Positions 22,342 through 29,188 of a DNA stretch of 38,695 nt are shown one piece after another. A model generated the notes under the pieces. It saw only the letters and a list, made by a program, of their open reading frames with translations. It was not told the origin of the DNA and did not search any database. Location: positions 1 through 38,695 of the IMG/VR virus record IMGVR_UViG_3300019776_000132; one strand, written 5' to 3'. This DNA is from a virus. The stretch's first letter is position 1, and every line of letters starts with the position of its first letter. A program made the position numbers and the translations under genes.

Positions 22342-22368
22342 ATACAGAGGATACAGAGGATACAGAAG
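22342..22368. repeat. Three 9-bp tandem repeats
   Basis: ATACAGAGG occurs at 22342-22350 and 22351-22359, then ATACAGAAG at 22360-22368. A TTGACA follows at 22374-22379, with a poor -10 (AAGCAT) at 22397-22402, which would start transcription close to the tRNA 5' end at 22412. Confidence 0.6.
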
Positions 22369-22411
22369 AAGGATTGACAGGGAGCAGAGAACAATGAAGC
22401 ATCGGACACAT

Positions 22412-22486
22412 TCCTGCGTAGCTCAGAGGCAGAGCGGGTGACTGTTAATCACTAGGTCGCTGGTTCGATCCCAGCCGCAGGAGCCA
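22412..22486 (+). tRNA. tRNA-Asn (anticodon GUU), CCA encoded
   Basis: The cloverleaf is complete: acceptor TCCTGCG (22412-22418) with CGCAGGA (22476-22482), D stem GCTC/GAGC, anticodon stem GGTGA/TCACT around loop CTGTTAA (anticodon GTT), T stem GCTGG/CCAGC with TTCGATC, discriminator G and an encoded CCA at 22484-22486. It is on the plus strand while almost all genes are on the minus strand. Phage tRNAs often compensate codon use or replace host tRNAs cut in defence; which applies here is unknown. Confidence 0.95.
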
Positions 22487-22648
22487 TAAGGCTGAAAAGT
22501 GCCACCCGCAGGTTCGCGTGCCGATTCAGTGTTAATCCCACAGAGGCGCGGGGTGGCGATATGGGTGTGGTGGGGGAGATAGATCGGCGCAAGGGCTAAT
22601 GTCGGCTTCCTGAGGCGTTAGTGGGGATAGGGGAGCGTGTGTAAGGCA

Positions 22649-23542
22649 TTAGAAACTGGCAGCCACATTAGATGCCATGAAGTCAAACGGGTCCAAATCA
22701 CGCTTCCTAGAGTTGCATGAGAAGCACGCAAATACGAAATTGGACACGCAGTGCGCCCCACCTTTGGCTAATGGCTCGAAATGGTCTAGGGTTAACTCGC
22801 CCTTCTTGCCGCAATAGTAACAGCGATCACCAGCAGTTTTCCTAGCATCGGCTACCATTTGCGGGGTTGCCCTTACCTCGCAATTGTTCATCCTAGCCCT
22901 GCGAGCGTGCTTGTAGTTTCGTTTCTCCTGTCTTTTCTTTTCCTTGCGCTGCTCGTCCGTAAGAGGTGGCTTTTTATTCGCTAGTCGCTCCAGTCTGATT
23001 TTTTCGTTTTCTAACCGCTTGACCTCACGCGCAATACGCTTGGCTTCTGCCTCTTCTTCTTGAATTTTCTTTCGAGCTTCGGATTCTTCCTTCCTTTTTT
23101 TAGACCGCTCTCTTCGCTCCAGTTTGCGCTTTTCTCTATATTTTATTCTGGCTCGTTTTTGTTTCGCTTTGTGCCTCTCAAGTCTAACTGGATCAAGCAA
23201 CATCTTTTCGTGGCTTCTCTTTCTCGCTTCTTTTCTCCTTTCGACAGTTAGGTGCTTAGTTTTGTGATATTGTTCTGCGTTTTTAATTCGCTGCTTGAGC
23301 TTTCTTTCCTTCTCCAACTCCTCCTTGTTAGCCTCACGCCATGCCTTAATTTTACTGTTCCTTAACTTTGACTCCTCTCTCGCCTGCTTGTTCTTTTTCG
23401 CGCGATCTTTCTTCTCGTAGTAATCCGCTCCGTACTTCAACAGGAATTTGTCCATTGGAATCCAGTACTCGCCAGATTTAAAGTTCTTGTTCTTGCAAAC
23501 AAAGACCATTCCGTCACTTCTAATGTCACCAGTTGAAGGCAT
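22649..23542 (-). CDS. HNH nuclease with a long basic coiled coil
   Basis: In this 297-residue protein, about 40-225 is an extremely Lys/Arg/Glu-rich helical region, probably a long coiled coil (NKQAREESKLRNSKIKAWRE, ERRKEARKRSHEKMLL). The C-terminus has an HNH domain: CYYCGKK, then LTLDHFEPLAKGG, then FACFSCNSRKRDLDPFDF, with two CxxC pairs for structural zinc. It is likely a free-standing homing or packaging-related endonuclease. A minus-strand promoter (23576-23548) places the transcription start at or next to the ATG. It lies at the head of the late region, after the terminator at 24023-24059. Confidence 0.85.
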   Translation of the reverse strand: MPSTGDIRSDGMVFVCKNKNFKSGEYWIPMDKFLLKYGADYYEKKDRAKKNKQAREESKLRNSKIKAWREANKEELEKERKLKQRIKNAEQYHKTKHLTVERRKEARKRSHEKMLLDPVRLERHKAKQKRARIKYREKRKLERRERSKKRKEESEARKKIQEEEAEAKRIAREVKRLENEKIRLERLANKKPPLTDEQRKEKKRQEKRNYKHARRARMNNCEVRATPQMVADARKTAGDRCYYCGKKGELTLDHFEPLAKGGAHCVSNFVFACFSCNSRKRDLDPFDFMASNVAASF

Positions 23543-24022
23543 GACTAATTGTGGGTCGATTGTACCATTATGTCAAGAATCCACAAAGGCCAATTCCCCA
23601 TTTTTCGTTGGGCAAGTCTACCGTCCCGGTCATTTCCTGCCGCGCCAAAATCGATCCCCCCCGCCCCGGTCTTGGCTCAGTACTTGTTACAATGTGTATA
23701 ATGCTGAGTCCTGTTCCACGGAAACCACCAGCATCTATCAGTGTTCCACGGGATTTGGTGGTCGCCAATCTGTAATCAACCCACTAGTTGGTGGGTTCGG
23801 CACTACATGTGGTGGTGGTCTTGACCCTCGCGTGCGCGTTGGTGAATTCTTTTGCGAAAGTGGGAGCGGTTTCCAGCCCAACCCCATCGAATTCGACGGG
23901 ATTAGACCACCATCAGTCAACCCATCAGTCCGCATCACCACTAGTTTCCAGCCCAACACCCTCTCAATTGCGTGTAAATGCCCCTGTATGCTCTCGTCCC
24001 TATTTATGGACACATTACCCGT
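23543..24022. other. Gene-free region with short direct repeats
   Basis: About 480 nt lie between the helicase terminator and the HNH gene. GTTCCACGG occurs at 23713-23721 and 23743-23751 (30 bp apart). A 14-nt repeat, GTTTCCAGCCCAAC, occurs at 23869-23882 and 23944-23957. ATCAGTC recurs near 23913 and 23926. A plus-strand TATAAT stands at about 23697-23702 without a good -35. Open frames here are of low-complexity composition and I do not accept them as genes. Confidence 0.55.
23548..23576 (-). promoter_or_regulatory. Promoter of the HNH/late transcript, predicted leaderless
   Basis: On the minus strand TTGACA (23576-23571) and CACAAT (23553-23548, 4 of 6) are separated by 17 nt. The HNH ATG begins at 23542, 5 nt beyond the -10, so the transcript would start at or next to the start codon. 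It may supply the whole late block downstream. An alternative -10, TACAAT, nearby has only a poor -35. Confidence 0.5.
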
Positions 24023-24059
24023 AGAAAAGCCCCAGACGCTGTGTGAGCGATTCTGGGGC
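24023..24059 (-). terminator. Intrinsic terminator after the helicase gene
   Basis: On the minus strand an 8-bp perfect stem GCCCCAGA/TCTGGGGC (24059-24052 with 24036-24029) encloses a 4-bp CGCT/AGCG extension and is followed by TTTTCTAC. It ends the replication-gene transcript about 38 nt after the helicase stop. Confidence 0.82.
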
Positions 24060-24096
24060 AATCTAGCGCGGTTTGGTGGAGGATGTTGTCTGTGGG

Positions 24097-25332
24097 TCAG
24101 ACGAAGTGCTGGTATTGACCGTTCAATCTCAGTGGTAGGACCACGTCACGCTGTCCGTTTCTGAGCTTGCCAACCTTGATGCCATCGTCGGCAATAAACA
24201 GCAGGGCATCTGCGTCCTGCTCGATAGCTCTCGACTCACGCACCTGATTGTTGTCGTTGAGTTGTGATGCGCTGATGACTGGGCATTTGAGGTGCTTGGC
24301 TAGCTGCTTGAGTCCACCGCTAACCCGTGCAACTTCCTCTTCCCGTGACTCTCGGCTGGAGCGTGAGCCTCGGATCAGTTGCAGGTAATCGACAACAACA
24401 AGGTCCAGACTGCCATGCAGGTCGCGGATGCGCTCGGCCTCGGCGGCAATGCTGTCGATGCTCTGGTTGCTGCTTGAGTCGATCCACAAATGGGAGTTGC
24501 TGATCTGCTCAACACCTCGCTGGATTTTCTGCAACTCATGCTTGGCTGCGGTCCTTGGCTGCGTAATGGCTCCGTAGTTGGTGTGCGTGAGGACTGAGAT
24601 CAATCGTCCAATGACCTCATGGTTCATCATCTCCAAGCTGTGTATAGCCACAGGCTTGCCGTCAGCAATGAACTTGGAAGCGATTTGGAGCATGAGTACG
24701 GACTTACCTCGGCTTGGCTTGCCAGCAATGACCCAGAATTCACCGGGTCGCATGCCTCCACAAATCTCATCGATCTCTGCGATTCCCGTTGAAGCTCCCG
24801 GAAGCTCGCCTGAGTTGTAGTCGCGCAACAGCGTCTCGATGAACTGCTGACCCGCTTTCTCTGCGTCGATGGACCTCTGCTTTCCACTCACAACCTGCTG
24901 GAGGCTTTGGAGGGTGGTCCTAAACGATTCTATTGCTCCCGCTGCATCATCTGCGGTTGCGATCTCCCGTGCCGCGGATTGTGCGAGCCTGCGTGCTTGG
25001 TACTCCTTGAGCGTAGCAACCCACTGAGACCATCCTGCGGGTGTTGGAGCGTAGCTGTAGCACTCTACCACCTGCGATGCTCCACCGATACGGTCCAGCT
25101 TATCTTGGTCGGTCAGATGTTGCACGACAGCGATCAAGTCGTACTGGTTATTGTCGCTGGCTGGAAGCTCTCGGCAGACTTCCCAGAGGGTCTTGGTGTC
25201 TGGGTGGTGGAATGAGTCTGCGCTGAGTCCGTCAGCGGCAGCACGCTTGAGCAAGGATGCGTCCTTGAGGATGGATGAGATGACTGCTTTCTCACTGGTG
25301 TGAGCGGATGGGATGGTTGGTTCTGTGTTCAT
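24097..25332 (-). CDS. dnaB: DnaB-family replicative helicase
   Basis: This 411-residue protein has an N-terminal helical DnaB-N domain (about 10-120, SEKAVISSILKDASLL) and a RecA-like ATPase domain. Walker A is GKPSRGKS (204-211), Walker B is LVVVDYLQL (D315), and the late motif SASQLNDN follows. It unwinds DNA at the fork and is usually loaded by a phage initiator; the HTH protein at 25529-26107 is the best candidate. It lies at the end of the replication transcript, just before the terminator at 24023-24059, and overlaps the upstream coiled-coil gene by 4 nt. The start has the leader AGAACAACCAA. Confidence 0.93.
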   Translation of the reverse strand: MNTEPTIPSAHTSEKAVISSILKDASLLKRAAADGLSADSFHHPDTKTLWEVCRELPASDNNQYDLIAVVQHLTDQDKLDRIGGASQVVECYSYAPTPAGWSQWVATLKEYQARRLAQSAAREIATADDAAGAIESFRTTLQSLQQVVSGKQRSIDAEKAGQQFIETLLRDYNSGELPGASTGIAEIDEICGGMRPGEFWVIAGKPSRGKSVLMLQIASKFIADGKPVAIHSLEMMNHEVIGRLISVLTHTNYGAITQPRTAAKHELQKIQRGVEQISNSHLWIDSSSNQSIDSIAAEAERIRDLHGSLDLVVVDYLQLIRGSRSSRESREEEVARVSGGLKQLAKHLKCPVISASQLNDNNQVRESRAIEQDADALLFIADDGIKVGKLRNGQRDVVLPLRLNGQYQHFV

Positions 25333-25532
25333 TTGGTTGTTCTTGGTCCTGTGAAACTGTAATGGAATTGTCTTGGTCTATTCGCTATCTGAAACTCGTC
25401 AACGATTGCCTTCAGTGCTGCGTGCCGTCTGGCTGTGATCTCAAGCACTTCTGTGAGATGCTCGATTTGTTGTTCCAGTTCGAGCTTTTCACGCTCCACT
25501 TTAGCCAATCTGGTCTTAAGGTTTTTATTCAT
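25329..25532 (-). CDS. Small coiled-coil protein
   Basis: This 67-residue protein has a continuous N-terminal helix with heptad pattern (LAKVEREKLELEQQIEHLTE) and a basic, aromatic C-terminus (FHYSFTGPRTTK). It overlaps both the initiator-like gene (25529) and the helicase start (25332) by 4 nt, forming a coupled initiator-coiled coil-helicase unit. It could be a helicase loader or adaptor, an idea supported only by position and size. Confidence 0.65.
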   Translation of the reverse strand: MNKNLKTRLAKVEREKLELEQQIEHLTEVLEITARRHAALKAIVDEFQIANRPRQFHYSFTGPRTTK

Positions 25533-26107
25533 ATTCCGAATTGGTCTGAGGTTTGTGGTCTTGTGGTTTGCTTGTCACGGGCTTGCCATGTCCTGACTGC
25601 TGACTTCCAGCACTTCATGGGTGACTTGCCAACAACCCAGCCTTTTGACTCGTAGTAGTCAATGAATTGTTGTGCCTTGAGGAACTTTGGAGTGAGGCTT
25701 GATCCGTAGGCTAGGACATCCGCTACGGATGGTTTCTTGAACCGCTTCTTCTCGCTTGTTTCCCCTATATGTTCTATTGACGGTTCTTTAATATAGGGCA
25801 GGTCTCCAGTACGGACCTCTAGAGGTCTCCGCTGCGGACTTCTAGAGGTCTCCAGTACGGACTTCTGGATTGTGTATATGACCTCGTTCCGTCCTCGATG
25901 ACGCTCGACGATTCCACTCTCCTCAAGCTCATTCAACGCCTTGAACACGCTGCTCCTAGCCAACCCTGTCTCGGCTGCGATGGTCTCAATGTGCGGCCAA
26001 GCGACACCTTGATCGTTCGCATTGTCTGCGAGCTTCAGCAGCACCAATTTAGCCTTGGCATCGGCAACTGGTGTCTTCCATGCCTGTGAGATGTAATGGA
26101 TGCTCAT
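25529..26107 (-). CDS. Replication initiator-like winged HTH protein
   Basis: This protein of 192 residues (ATG at 26107) overlaps the stop of the upstream gene by ATGA. Residues about 20-80 form a winged helix: KLVLLKLADNANDQGVAWPH, then IETIAAETGLARSSVFKALN and LEESGIVERHRGRN. This is the helix-turn-helix found at the N-terminus of phage replication O-type and replisome-organiser proteins. The C-terminus (about 130-185, VADVLAYGSSLTPKFLKAQQ and WVVGKSPMKCWKSAVRTW) resembles the DnaD/initiator tail. It is followed by a coiled-coil protein and DnaB. It would bind the origin and recruit the helicase. An earlier ATG at 26224 was rejected because it runs through the upstream gene. Confidence 0.82.
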   Translation of the reverse strand: MSIHYISQAWKTPVADAKAKLVLLKLADNANDQGVAWPHIETIAAETGLARSSVFKALNELEESGIVERHRGRNEVIYTIQKSVLETSRSPQRRPLEVRTGDLPYIKEPSIEHIGETSEKKRFKKPSVADVLAYGSSLTPKFLKAQQFIDYYESKGWVVGKSPMKCWKSAVRTWQARDKQTTRPQTSDQFGI

Positions 26108-26313
26108 GCTTCGTAGAGGTACAAATACTTCTCGCAGTTGCGCACGAAATGCTCGACTGCCCGGCTGCGTGTCTTCTTCTGCCCTCGGAAATGCTCTGCG
26201 CAGATGCGGTCGAGGATTGCCCATGCCTCTGGCGACATGGTGATGCTGGAGGCTATGCGGTGTTCCCCAGAGGGGAGGGGCTTACGCCCCACTTTCGCTT
26301 TATTCTGGTTCAT
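26104..26313 (-). CDS. Ribbon-helix-helix-like small DNA-binding protein
   Basis: In this 69-residue protein the central part HRIASSITMSPEAWAILDRI has the beta-strand followed by two helices expected of ribbon-helix-helix (Arc/CopG) proteins, with a basic N-terminus (KAKVGRKPLPSGEHR). It overlaps the initiator-like gene by 4 nt (ATGA). It may regulate the replication operon. The family call rests on pattern, without a decisive signature. Confidence 0.65.
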   Translation of the reverse strand: MNQNKAKVGRKPLPSGEHRIASSITMSPEAWAILDRICAEHFRGQKKTRSRAVEHFVRNCEKYLYLYEA

Positions 26314-26473
26314 TCTTGATTTGTTCTGTTATGTCTCGGATGGCAAGCTCAAGCAGGTCTAGTTCCTCCGTCAGGCGTTTGGTCTTCCCGTACTTCTCGG
26401 CCTTGAGCCTGCGGAAATATGCTTCCTTGAGTGTGGTGAGGATCAACCCTCTTGCGGTTAGTTCTTGTGGCAT
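26300..26473 (-). CDS. Small helical protein, function unknown
   Basis: This 57-residue, fully helical protein begins MPQELTARGLILTTLKEAYF and continues with alternating Leu, Glu and Lys. It overlaps the downstream ribbon-helix-helix gene by 14 nt. The ATG follows TGCCAAACCA, the usual A/C-rich leader here. No family was recognised. Confidence 0.62.
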   Translation of the reverse strand: MPQELTARGLILTTLKEAYFRRLKAEKYGKTKRLTEELDLLELAIRDITEQIKNEPE

Positions 26474-26570
26474 TGGTTTGGCATTTCGGGCAGCTTGGTG
26501 ACGAGCGGAATTCTGATATTGCTTTCGGGAGTCCGCAGGTCGCGCAGATGCGCCATATTAGTTTCGGCAT
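26349..26570 (-). CDS. Possible zinc-finger protein overlapping its neighbours
   Basis: This 73-residue frame starts MPKLIWRICATCGLPKAISE with CATC and then SCPKCQ, a plausible zinc knuckle in the first 32 residues. The rest overlaps the 26300-26473 gene by about 125 nt in another frame and looks less ordered. The knuckle argues for a real short protein whose C-terminus is unselected, but a chance frame cannot be excluded. Confidence 0.42.
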   Translation of the reverse strand: MPKLIWRICATCGLPKAISEFRSSPSCPKCQTNATRTNRKRVDPHHTQGSIFPQAQGREVREDQTPDGGTRPA

Positions 26571-26857
26571 GAGTATGTTTCTGTGTCGTTATCGTGATCC
26601 ATCGAGAAAAAGGGATCGGCATCGTGCGGCCAAGTGATGACACGCTGGATGTAAAGCTCATTCTCCTCCAGCAGTGCCTTCAACCTTTCGACTTCAAGTG
26701 CCAACTTGTCCTCGCGTGCTATCGCTGCGTAAAGAAGTCTGCAAACGCTTGTTACGCTGATATGCTCTGACGCTGGTCGTCCGCATGCGATGCATTCGTA
26801 GTCGGTATCTGCAACCCAGTCCTGCTTGCAGGTGGGGCATTCGTTATGGTCAGACAT
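26558..26857 (-). CDS. Small zinc-ribbon-like protein with coiled coil
   Basis: This protein of 99 residues (ATG at 26857) has a zinc-ribbon-type pattern CPTCKQDW..DTDYECIACG at about 7-26, followed by a helix (CRLLYAAIAREDKLALEVER) and an acidic tail. AGGAG lies 6 nt before the ATG, inside the preceding gene, one of the rare Shine-Dalgarno-like sites. An upstream ATG at 26878 would extend it by 7 residues. It is one of a train of tiny early genes. Confidence 0.72.
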   Translation of the reverse strand: MSDHNECPTCKQDWVADTDYECIACGRPASEHISVTSVCRLLYAAIAREDKLALEVERLKALLEENELYIQRVITWPHDADPFFSMDHDNDTETYSCRN

Positions 26858-27038
26858 CGTCGTCTCCTTCCTCGTCAAATTTAAATAGCGAGTCGATCTC
26901 GTACCAGATTGCGTTGATGATACGATCTCCCATTAACTCCTTGTCTGGCGTGTCGGTATATTTGTGGGCGCGATGCCACCCGTAGTCGTAACCATCGTCT
27001 ATAGCACGCTCAAGGATTCTCCTGATGTTCGGTTTCAT
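26850..27038 (-). CDS. Small acidic protein, function unknown
   Basis: This 62-residue protein begins MKPNIRRILERAIDDGYDYG, with an aromatic-rich middle (WHRAHKYTDTPDKELMGDRI) and a strongly acidic C-terminus (DEEGDDDV). The leader CAGAACAAACCA precedes the ATG. It overlaps the downstream zinc-ribbon gene by 8 nt. No family was recognised. Confidence 0.7.
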   Translation of the reverse strand: MKPNIRRILERAIDDGYDYGWHRAHKYTDTPDKELMGDRIINAIWYEIDSLFKFDEEGDDDV

Positions 27039-27147
27039 TGGTTTGTTCTGTTTGTTGTGGTTGTGGTTTGCGAAAAATGTCGTCGTAGTTTTCCCCGTAC
27101 ACTTTCGCGTCTACTGGACGGGGTGCGTCTCCTTTACCTGCGCTCAT
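27010..27147 (-). CDS. Small conserved phage protein beginning MSAGKGDAPRPVD
   Basis: In this 45-residue protein the element MSAGKGDAPRPVDxxxYGENYDDIF matches a common short phage protein of the form M(S)xGKGDxPRPV...Y..N(Y/W)D.IF, whose function is unknown. The ATG at 27147 overlaps the end of the upstream gene by 14 nt; a longer reading from 27198 would add 17 unlike residues. The C-terminus is Gln/Glu-rich. Confidence 0.75.
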   Translation of the reverse strand: MSAGKGDAPRPVDAKVYGENYDDIFRKPQPQQTEQTNETEHQENP

Positions 27148-27697
27148 TGCGTGCCTCCTTCCATGCGGTAATATTTGCTCTGCAAAGTTCAATGGCATTC
27201 ATGTATGCAGTCGAGTTGCAGCCATGTGGGATGTCCTCTTCGAGGAAGGGCCAAATACCTTCAAGAGCATCCGACAGCCGATCCGCGAGGGCGCGTTCGG
27301 CGGCGAGCTTGCGTGCGGTTGCTGCGTGTTTTTGCAAATCCACCGTTCGTTGCTGTATGCGTAGTTTTTCGTCTTTGTGTACTAGCATCGTTCCATCTTT
27401 TACGATGGTTGGTTTTCCGCATTTGTCGGCTATACAAGTAGTTGCCTCTACTTCTATGAGACCGCTCTTTGTGATCATTGACTTCAAAGCGTCTAGCTCT
27501 TTAAGCGCCCTATTAAGTTTACAGTGTTCTTCTTCCATAAATTCTTCTATAAGTTTTCTGTGCGATTCTTTATCTTTGTTATAGTTAATGCGACCACCGT
27601 ATAATGTAATCGTATTTGCTTTGAGGATAGATTCTAAAATCTCCTGTTGGTATTTGCTAACTGTGAATTTAAATGTTGTTGGGTGTTCCTCACTCAC
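27134..27697 (-). CDS. Helical protein with a duplicated C-terminal module
   Basis: This 187-residue protein is mainly helical, with KYQQEILESILKAN near the start, a coiled middle (HRKLIEEFMEEEHCKLNRAL), a short cysteine pair CIADKC, and a C-terminus RALADRLSDALEGIW..AWKEARNE. The same ending (DRLADALLSTL..AWKEARSE) closes the next gene upstream (27690-27941), so the two share a module. A C-terminal DRLADAL..AWKEAR element is frequent in small phage early proteins of unknown function. It overlaps neighbours on both sides. Confidence 0.75.
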   Translation of the reverse strand: MSEEHPTTFKFTVSKYQQEILESILKANTITLYGGRINYNKDKESHRKLIEEFMEEEHCKLNRALKELDALKSMITKSGLIEVEATTCIADKCGKPTIVKDGTMLVHKDEKLRIQQRTVDLQKHAATARKLAAERALADRLSDALEGIWPFLEEDIPHGCNSTAYMNAIELCRANITAWKEARNERR

Positions 27698-27941
27698 TGC
27701 GGGCCTCCTTCCATGCGGAGAGGGCTTGAGCAGCCTTCTCGGAATCTGGAGATGTCATCCAACTGCTCAATGTTGAGAGCAGGGCATCTGCCAAACGATC
27801 TACTAGGTCTCGCTCTCCCTGTAGCCTGCATAGTTCTCTCATAGCCTCTGAAAGCTCGGCCTTGAAATCATCGGCTGCTTGGAGGTTGTGCATGGCTTGT
27901 TCCTGCCACAACTCCACTGTTGCTTCTGTGTCTGTTCTCAT
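27690..27941 (-). CDS. Small helical protein sharing a C-terminal module with its neighbour
   Basis: This protein of 83 residues (ATG at 27941) is an amphipathic helical protein (ATVELWQEQAMHNLQAADDF) ending DLVDRLADALLS...ALSAWKEARSE, closely similar to the end of 27134-27697. The ATG overlaps the stop of the membrane protein upstream as TAATG, implying coupled translation. A reading from 28022 was rejected because it runs through that gene. The function is unknown. Confidence 0.72.
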   Translation of the reverse strand: MRTDTEATVELWQEQAMHNLQAADDFKAELSEAMRELCRLQGERDLVDRLADALLSTLSSWMTSPDSEKAAQALSAWKEARSE

Positions 27942-28216
27942 TAGTGTGTTATGTGGTATAAGACGATGATTTCCGCGACAAAGATGCCGCCAAGCAGAGC
28001 AGCCAATGCCATAGCCAACCATAGTGGTGGTTCTGGGAGTGGCACTGGCGCAGGGAGCAGGTGGATGACACCAGCACCGTCCCTTGGATCTTGTGAATCT
28101 GGTGGTAGCACCCAGCCATTGCCGTCAGGGGTGATGAAGGTTCCACCCTTCCAGACCCCTTTTGAGGAGTCTAGGCCAAGGGCAGTGTGTCCGCAGTAGT
28201 AAGCAAATGTTTTCAT
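27941..28216 (-). CDS. Small membrane protein
   Basis: In this protein of 91 residues (ATG at 28216), the N-terminal part is soluble and Gly-rich (GVWKGGTFITPDGNGWVLPP) and a single strong transmembrane segment lies near the C-terminus (LWLAMALAALLGGIFVAEII). The ATG follows four AACC units, the clearest example of the A/C leader. It is an early gene of unknown function; membrane location could mean superinfection exclusion or host takeover, which is speculation. Confidence 0.72.
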   Translation of the reverse strand: MKTFAYYCGHTALGLDSSKGVWKGGTFITPDGNGWVLPPDSQDPRDGAGVIHLLPAPVPLPEPPLWLAMALAALLGGIFVAEIIVLYHITH

Positions 28217-28238
28217 GTGTGGTTGGTTGGTTGGTTGG

Positions 28239-28445
28239 TTAGCGGAATTTGATGACTTGATATCCTTCTCCAATCCATGCTAGGGTTGATGCGACTTCCT
28301 CGACATAACTGTGAGCTGAAGATTCATCTGGGAATGACCCGTGATACTGACCATCGTTTCCGTACAAGGCAAAGCGAATGGCGTTGCTGCGAATTTGATT
28401 GCGTTCCCAATTTTGTAATGCGTGATTTGCGAGTTCTGTGTTCAT
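28239..28445 (-). CDS. Small early protein, function unknown
   Basis: This 68-residue alpha/beta protein has LANHALQNWERNQIRSNAIR, then FALYGNDGQYHGSFPDESSA and a C-terminal strand ending VIKFR. The leader consists of a 6-bp hairpin (28459-28477) followed by ACAACCAACCAAA before the ATG. It is separated by 22 nt from the membrane protein downstream. Confidence 0.68.
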   Translation of the reverse strand: MNTELANHALQNWERNQIRSNAIRFALYGNDGQYHGSFPDESSAHSYVEEVASTLAWIGEGYQVIKFR

Positions 28446-28458
28446 TTTGGTTGGTTGT

Positions 28459-28477
28459 GCCGGGGGTGGAACCCGGC
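28459..28477 (-). promoter_or_regulatory. Leader hairpin before a small early gene
   Basis: GCCGGG and CCCGGC (6 bp, 7-nt loop) lie 14 nt upstream of the ATG at 28445, followed on the minus strand by the A/C-rich leader. It may stabilise the mRNA or mark a processing site; it has no T-run. Confidence 0.4.
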
Positions 28478-28484
28478 GGGGTGG

Positions 28485-28667
28485 TTAGATGCTTTTTAGG
28501 ATTCGGCGGATTGTGTGCTTTGCCATAGGCCAAGTTGACCACTCGCCTTGTGTCTTGATCATCCAAGCGATCGGCGCATTGCCAAACTTGTTGCGGTAGC
28601 AGATAACTGAAGTCCCGTTGATTTGTAATGATCGGGAATCCGTGATGTTTGATCGTGTCGTTTTCAT
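28485..28667 (-). CDS. Small early protein, function unknown
   Basis: This protein of 60 residues (ATG at 28667) is basic and mixed alpha/beta (RSLQINGTSVICYRNKFGNA, then PIAWMIKTQGEWSTWPMAKH). The leader CCAACAGAACCAAACG precedes the ATG, and a GTTGC/GCAAC inverted repeat (28687-28707) lies upstream. No family was recognised. Confidence 0.65.
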   Translation of the reverse strand: MKTTRSNITDSRSLQINGTSVICYRNKFGNAPIAWMIKTQGEWSTWPMAKHTIRRILKSI

Positions 28668-28801
28668 CGTTTGGTTCTGTTGGTTGGTTGCGCCGCCTGC
28701 TGGCAACTAGAAGACAATCCACCATGTGCTGAATTTAATCAACAGAAAAATGCAGAATGGATGAAGAATCCTCTGCAACCCGCTTAAACACTAGGGTTTT
28801 C

Positions 28802-29188
28802 CTACTCCAATTCGTCGTCCAGACCGGGGTAATCGGGTAATTTCGACGGTTCTGGGACAGGCTCGAAGGCAAAACCTCGCTCATCGATGATCAGTGCCTT
28901 GGCCAAGATCGCGTAGTTGACCAGATCCAAGCATGCATCCTCAGCAGACTCGTTCGGCACAGCTAACTTGCCGTCATTCGCAAACGATTTGAGACGCTGG
29001 AGTTTGTCCTGCATGCGTAGTAGTAACCCTGTAATAGGATGTAAACCTAGTGACTCTGATGCTTTGAAGTTCGCAAGCGCATCGTGTGCATGCTCACCTC
29101 CAGAGTAGTCGTTATTCTTTACATCCATGATCGCCAACGCTTGTCGGCATGTCTCGTTGTGTACCTTTAGTAATGCTTGTTTGTTCAT
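28802..29188 (-). CDS. DUF1599-family protein
   Basis: This protein of 128 residues (ATG at 29188) contains the pattern CRQALAIMDVKNNDYSGGEH, LANFKASESLGLHPITGLLL, RMQDKLQRLKSF and ESAEDACLDLVNYAILAK. It matches what is known of the nucleotide-modification-associated family DUF1599 (DYSG near the start, then R..DK..RL.SF, then D..DL.NY). Phage members often sit with nucleotide or DNA modification genes; the reaction is not established. It overlaps the upstream gene by 77 nt. Confidence 0.82.
   Translation of the reverse strand: MNKQALLKVHNETCRQALAIMDVKNNDYSGGEHAHDALANFKASESLGLHPITGLLLRMQDKLQRLKSFANDGKLAVPNESAEDACLDLVNYAILAKALIIDERGFAFEPVPEPSKLPDYPGLDDELE

Larger units (their letters stand above)
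22248..22648. other. Gene-free gap with tRNA, repeats and an inverted repeat
   Basis: These 400 nt separate the HNH gene from the tail genes. They contain a 9-bp tandem repeat (22342-22368), a plus-strand tRNA-Asn (22412-22486) and a long-range perfect 7-bp inverted repeat GCCACCC/GGGTGGC (22501-22507 with 22551-22557). On the minus strand the repeat is followed by ACTTTT and might be a weak terminator. I see no protein gene. Confidence 0.6.

Noticed and set aside
22412-22486. tRNA-Asn as an integration site
   Set aside because: No integrase, excisionase or repressor was found and the tRNA is intact, so an attachment role is unsupported.
23448-24164. Plus-strand frame of 238 residues across the 23543-24022 gap
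   Set aside because: The first part is antisense to the HNH gene, the composition is low-complexity (Pro/Ser/Gly/Cys-rich), and no start signal fits. It looks like a chance frame.
28324-28725. 133-residue minus-strand frame
   Set aside because: It overlaps two better small genes and their leaders in another frame and has a repetitive Pro/Thr/Asn composition.
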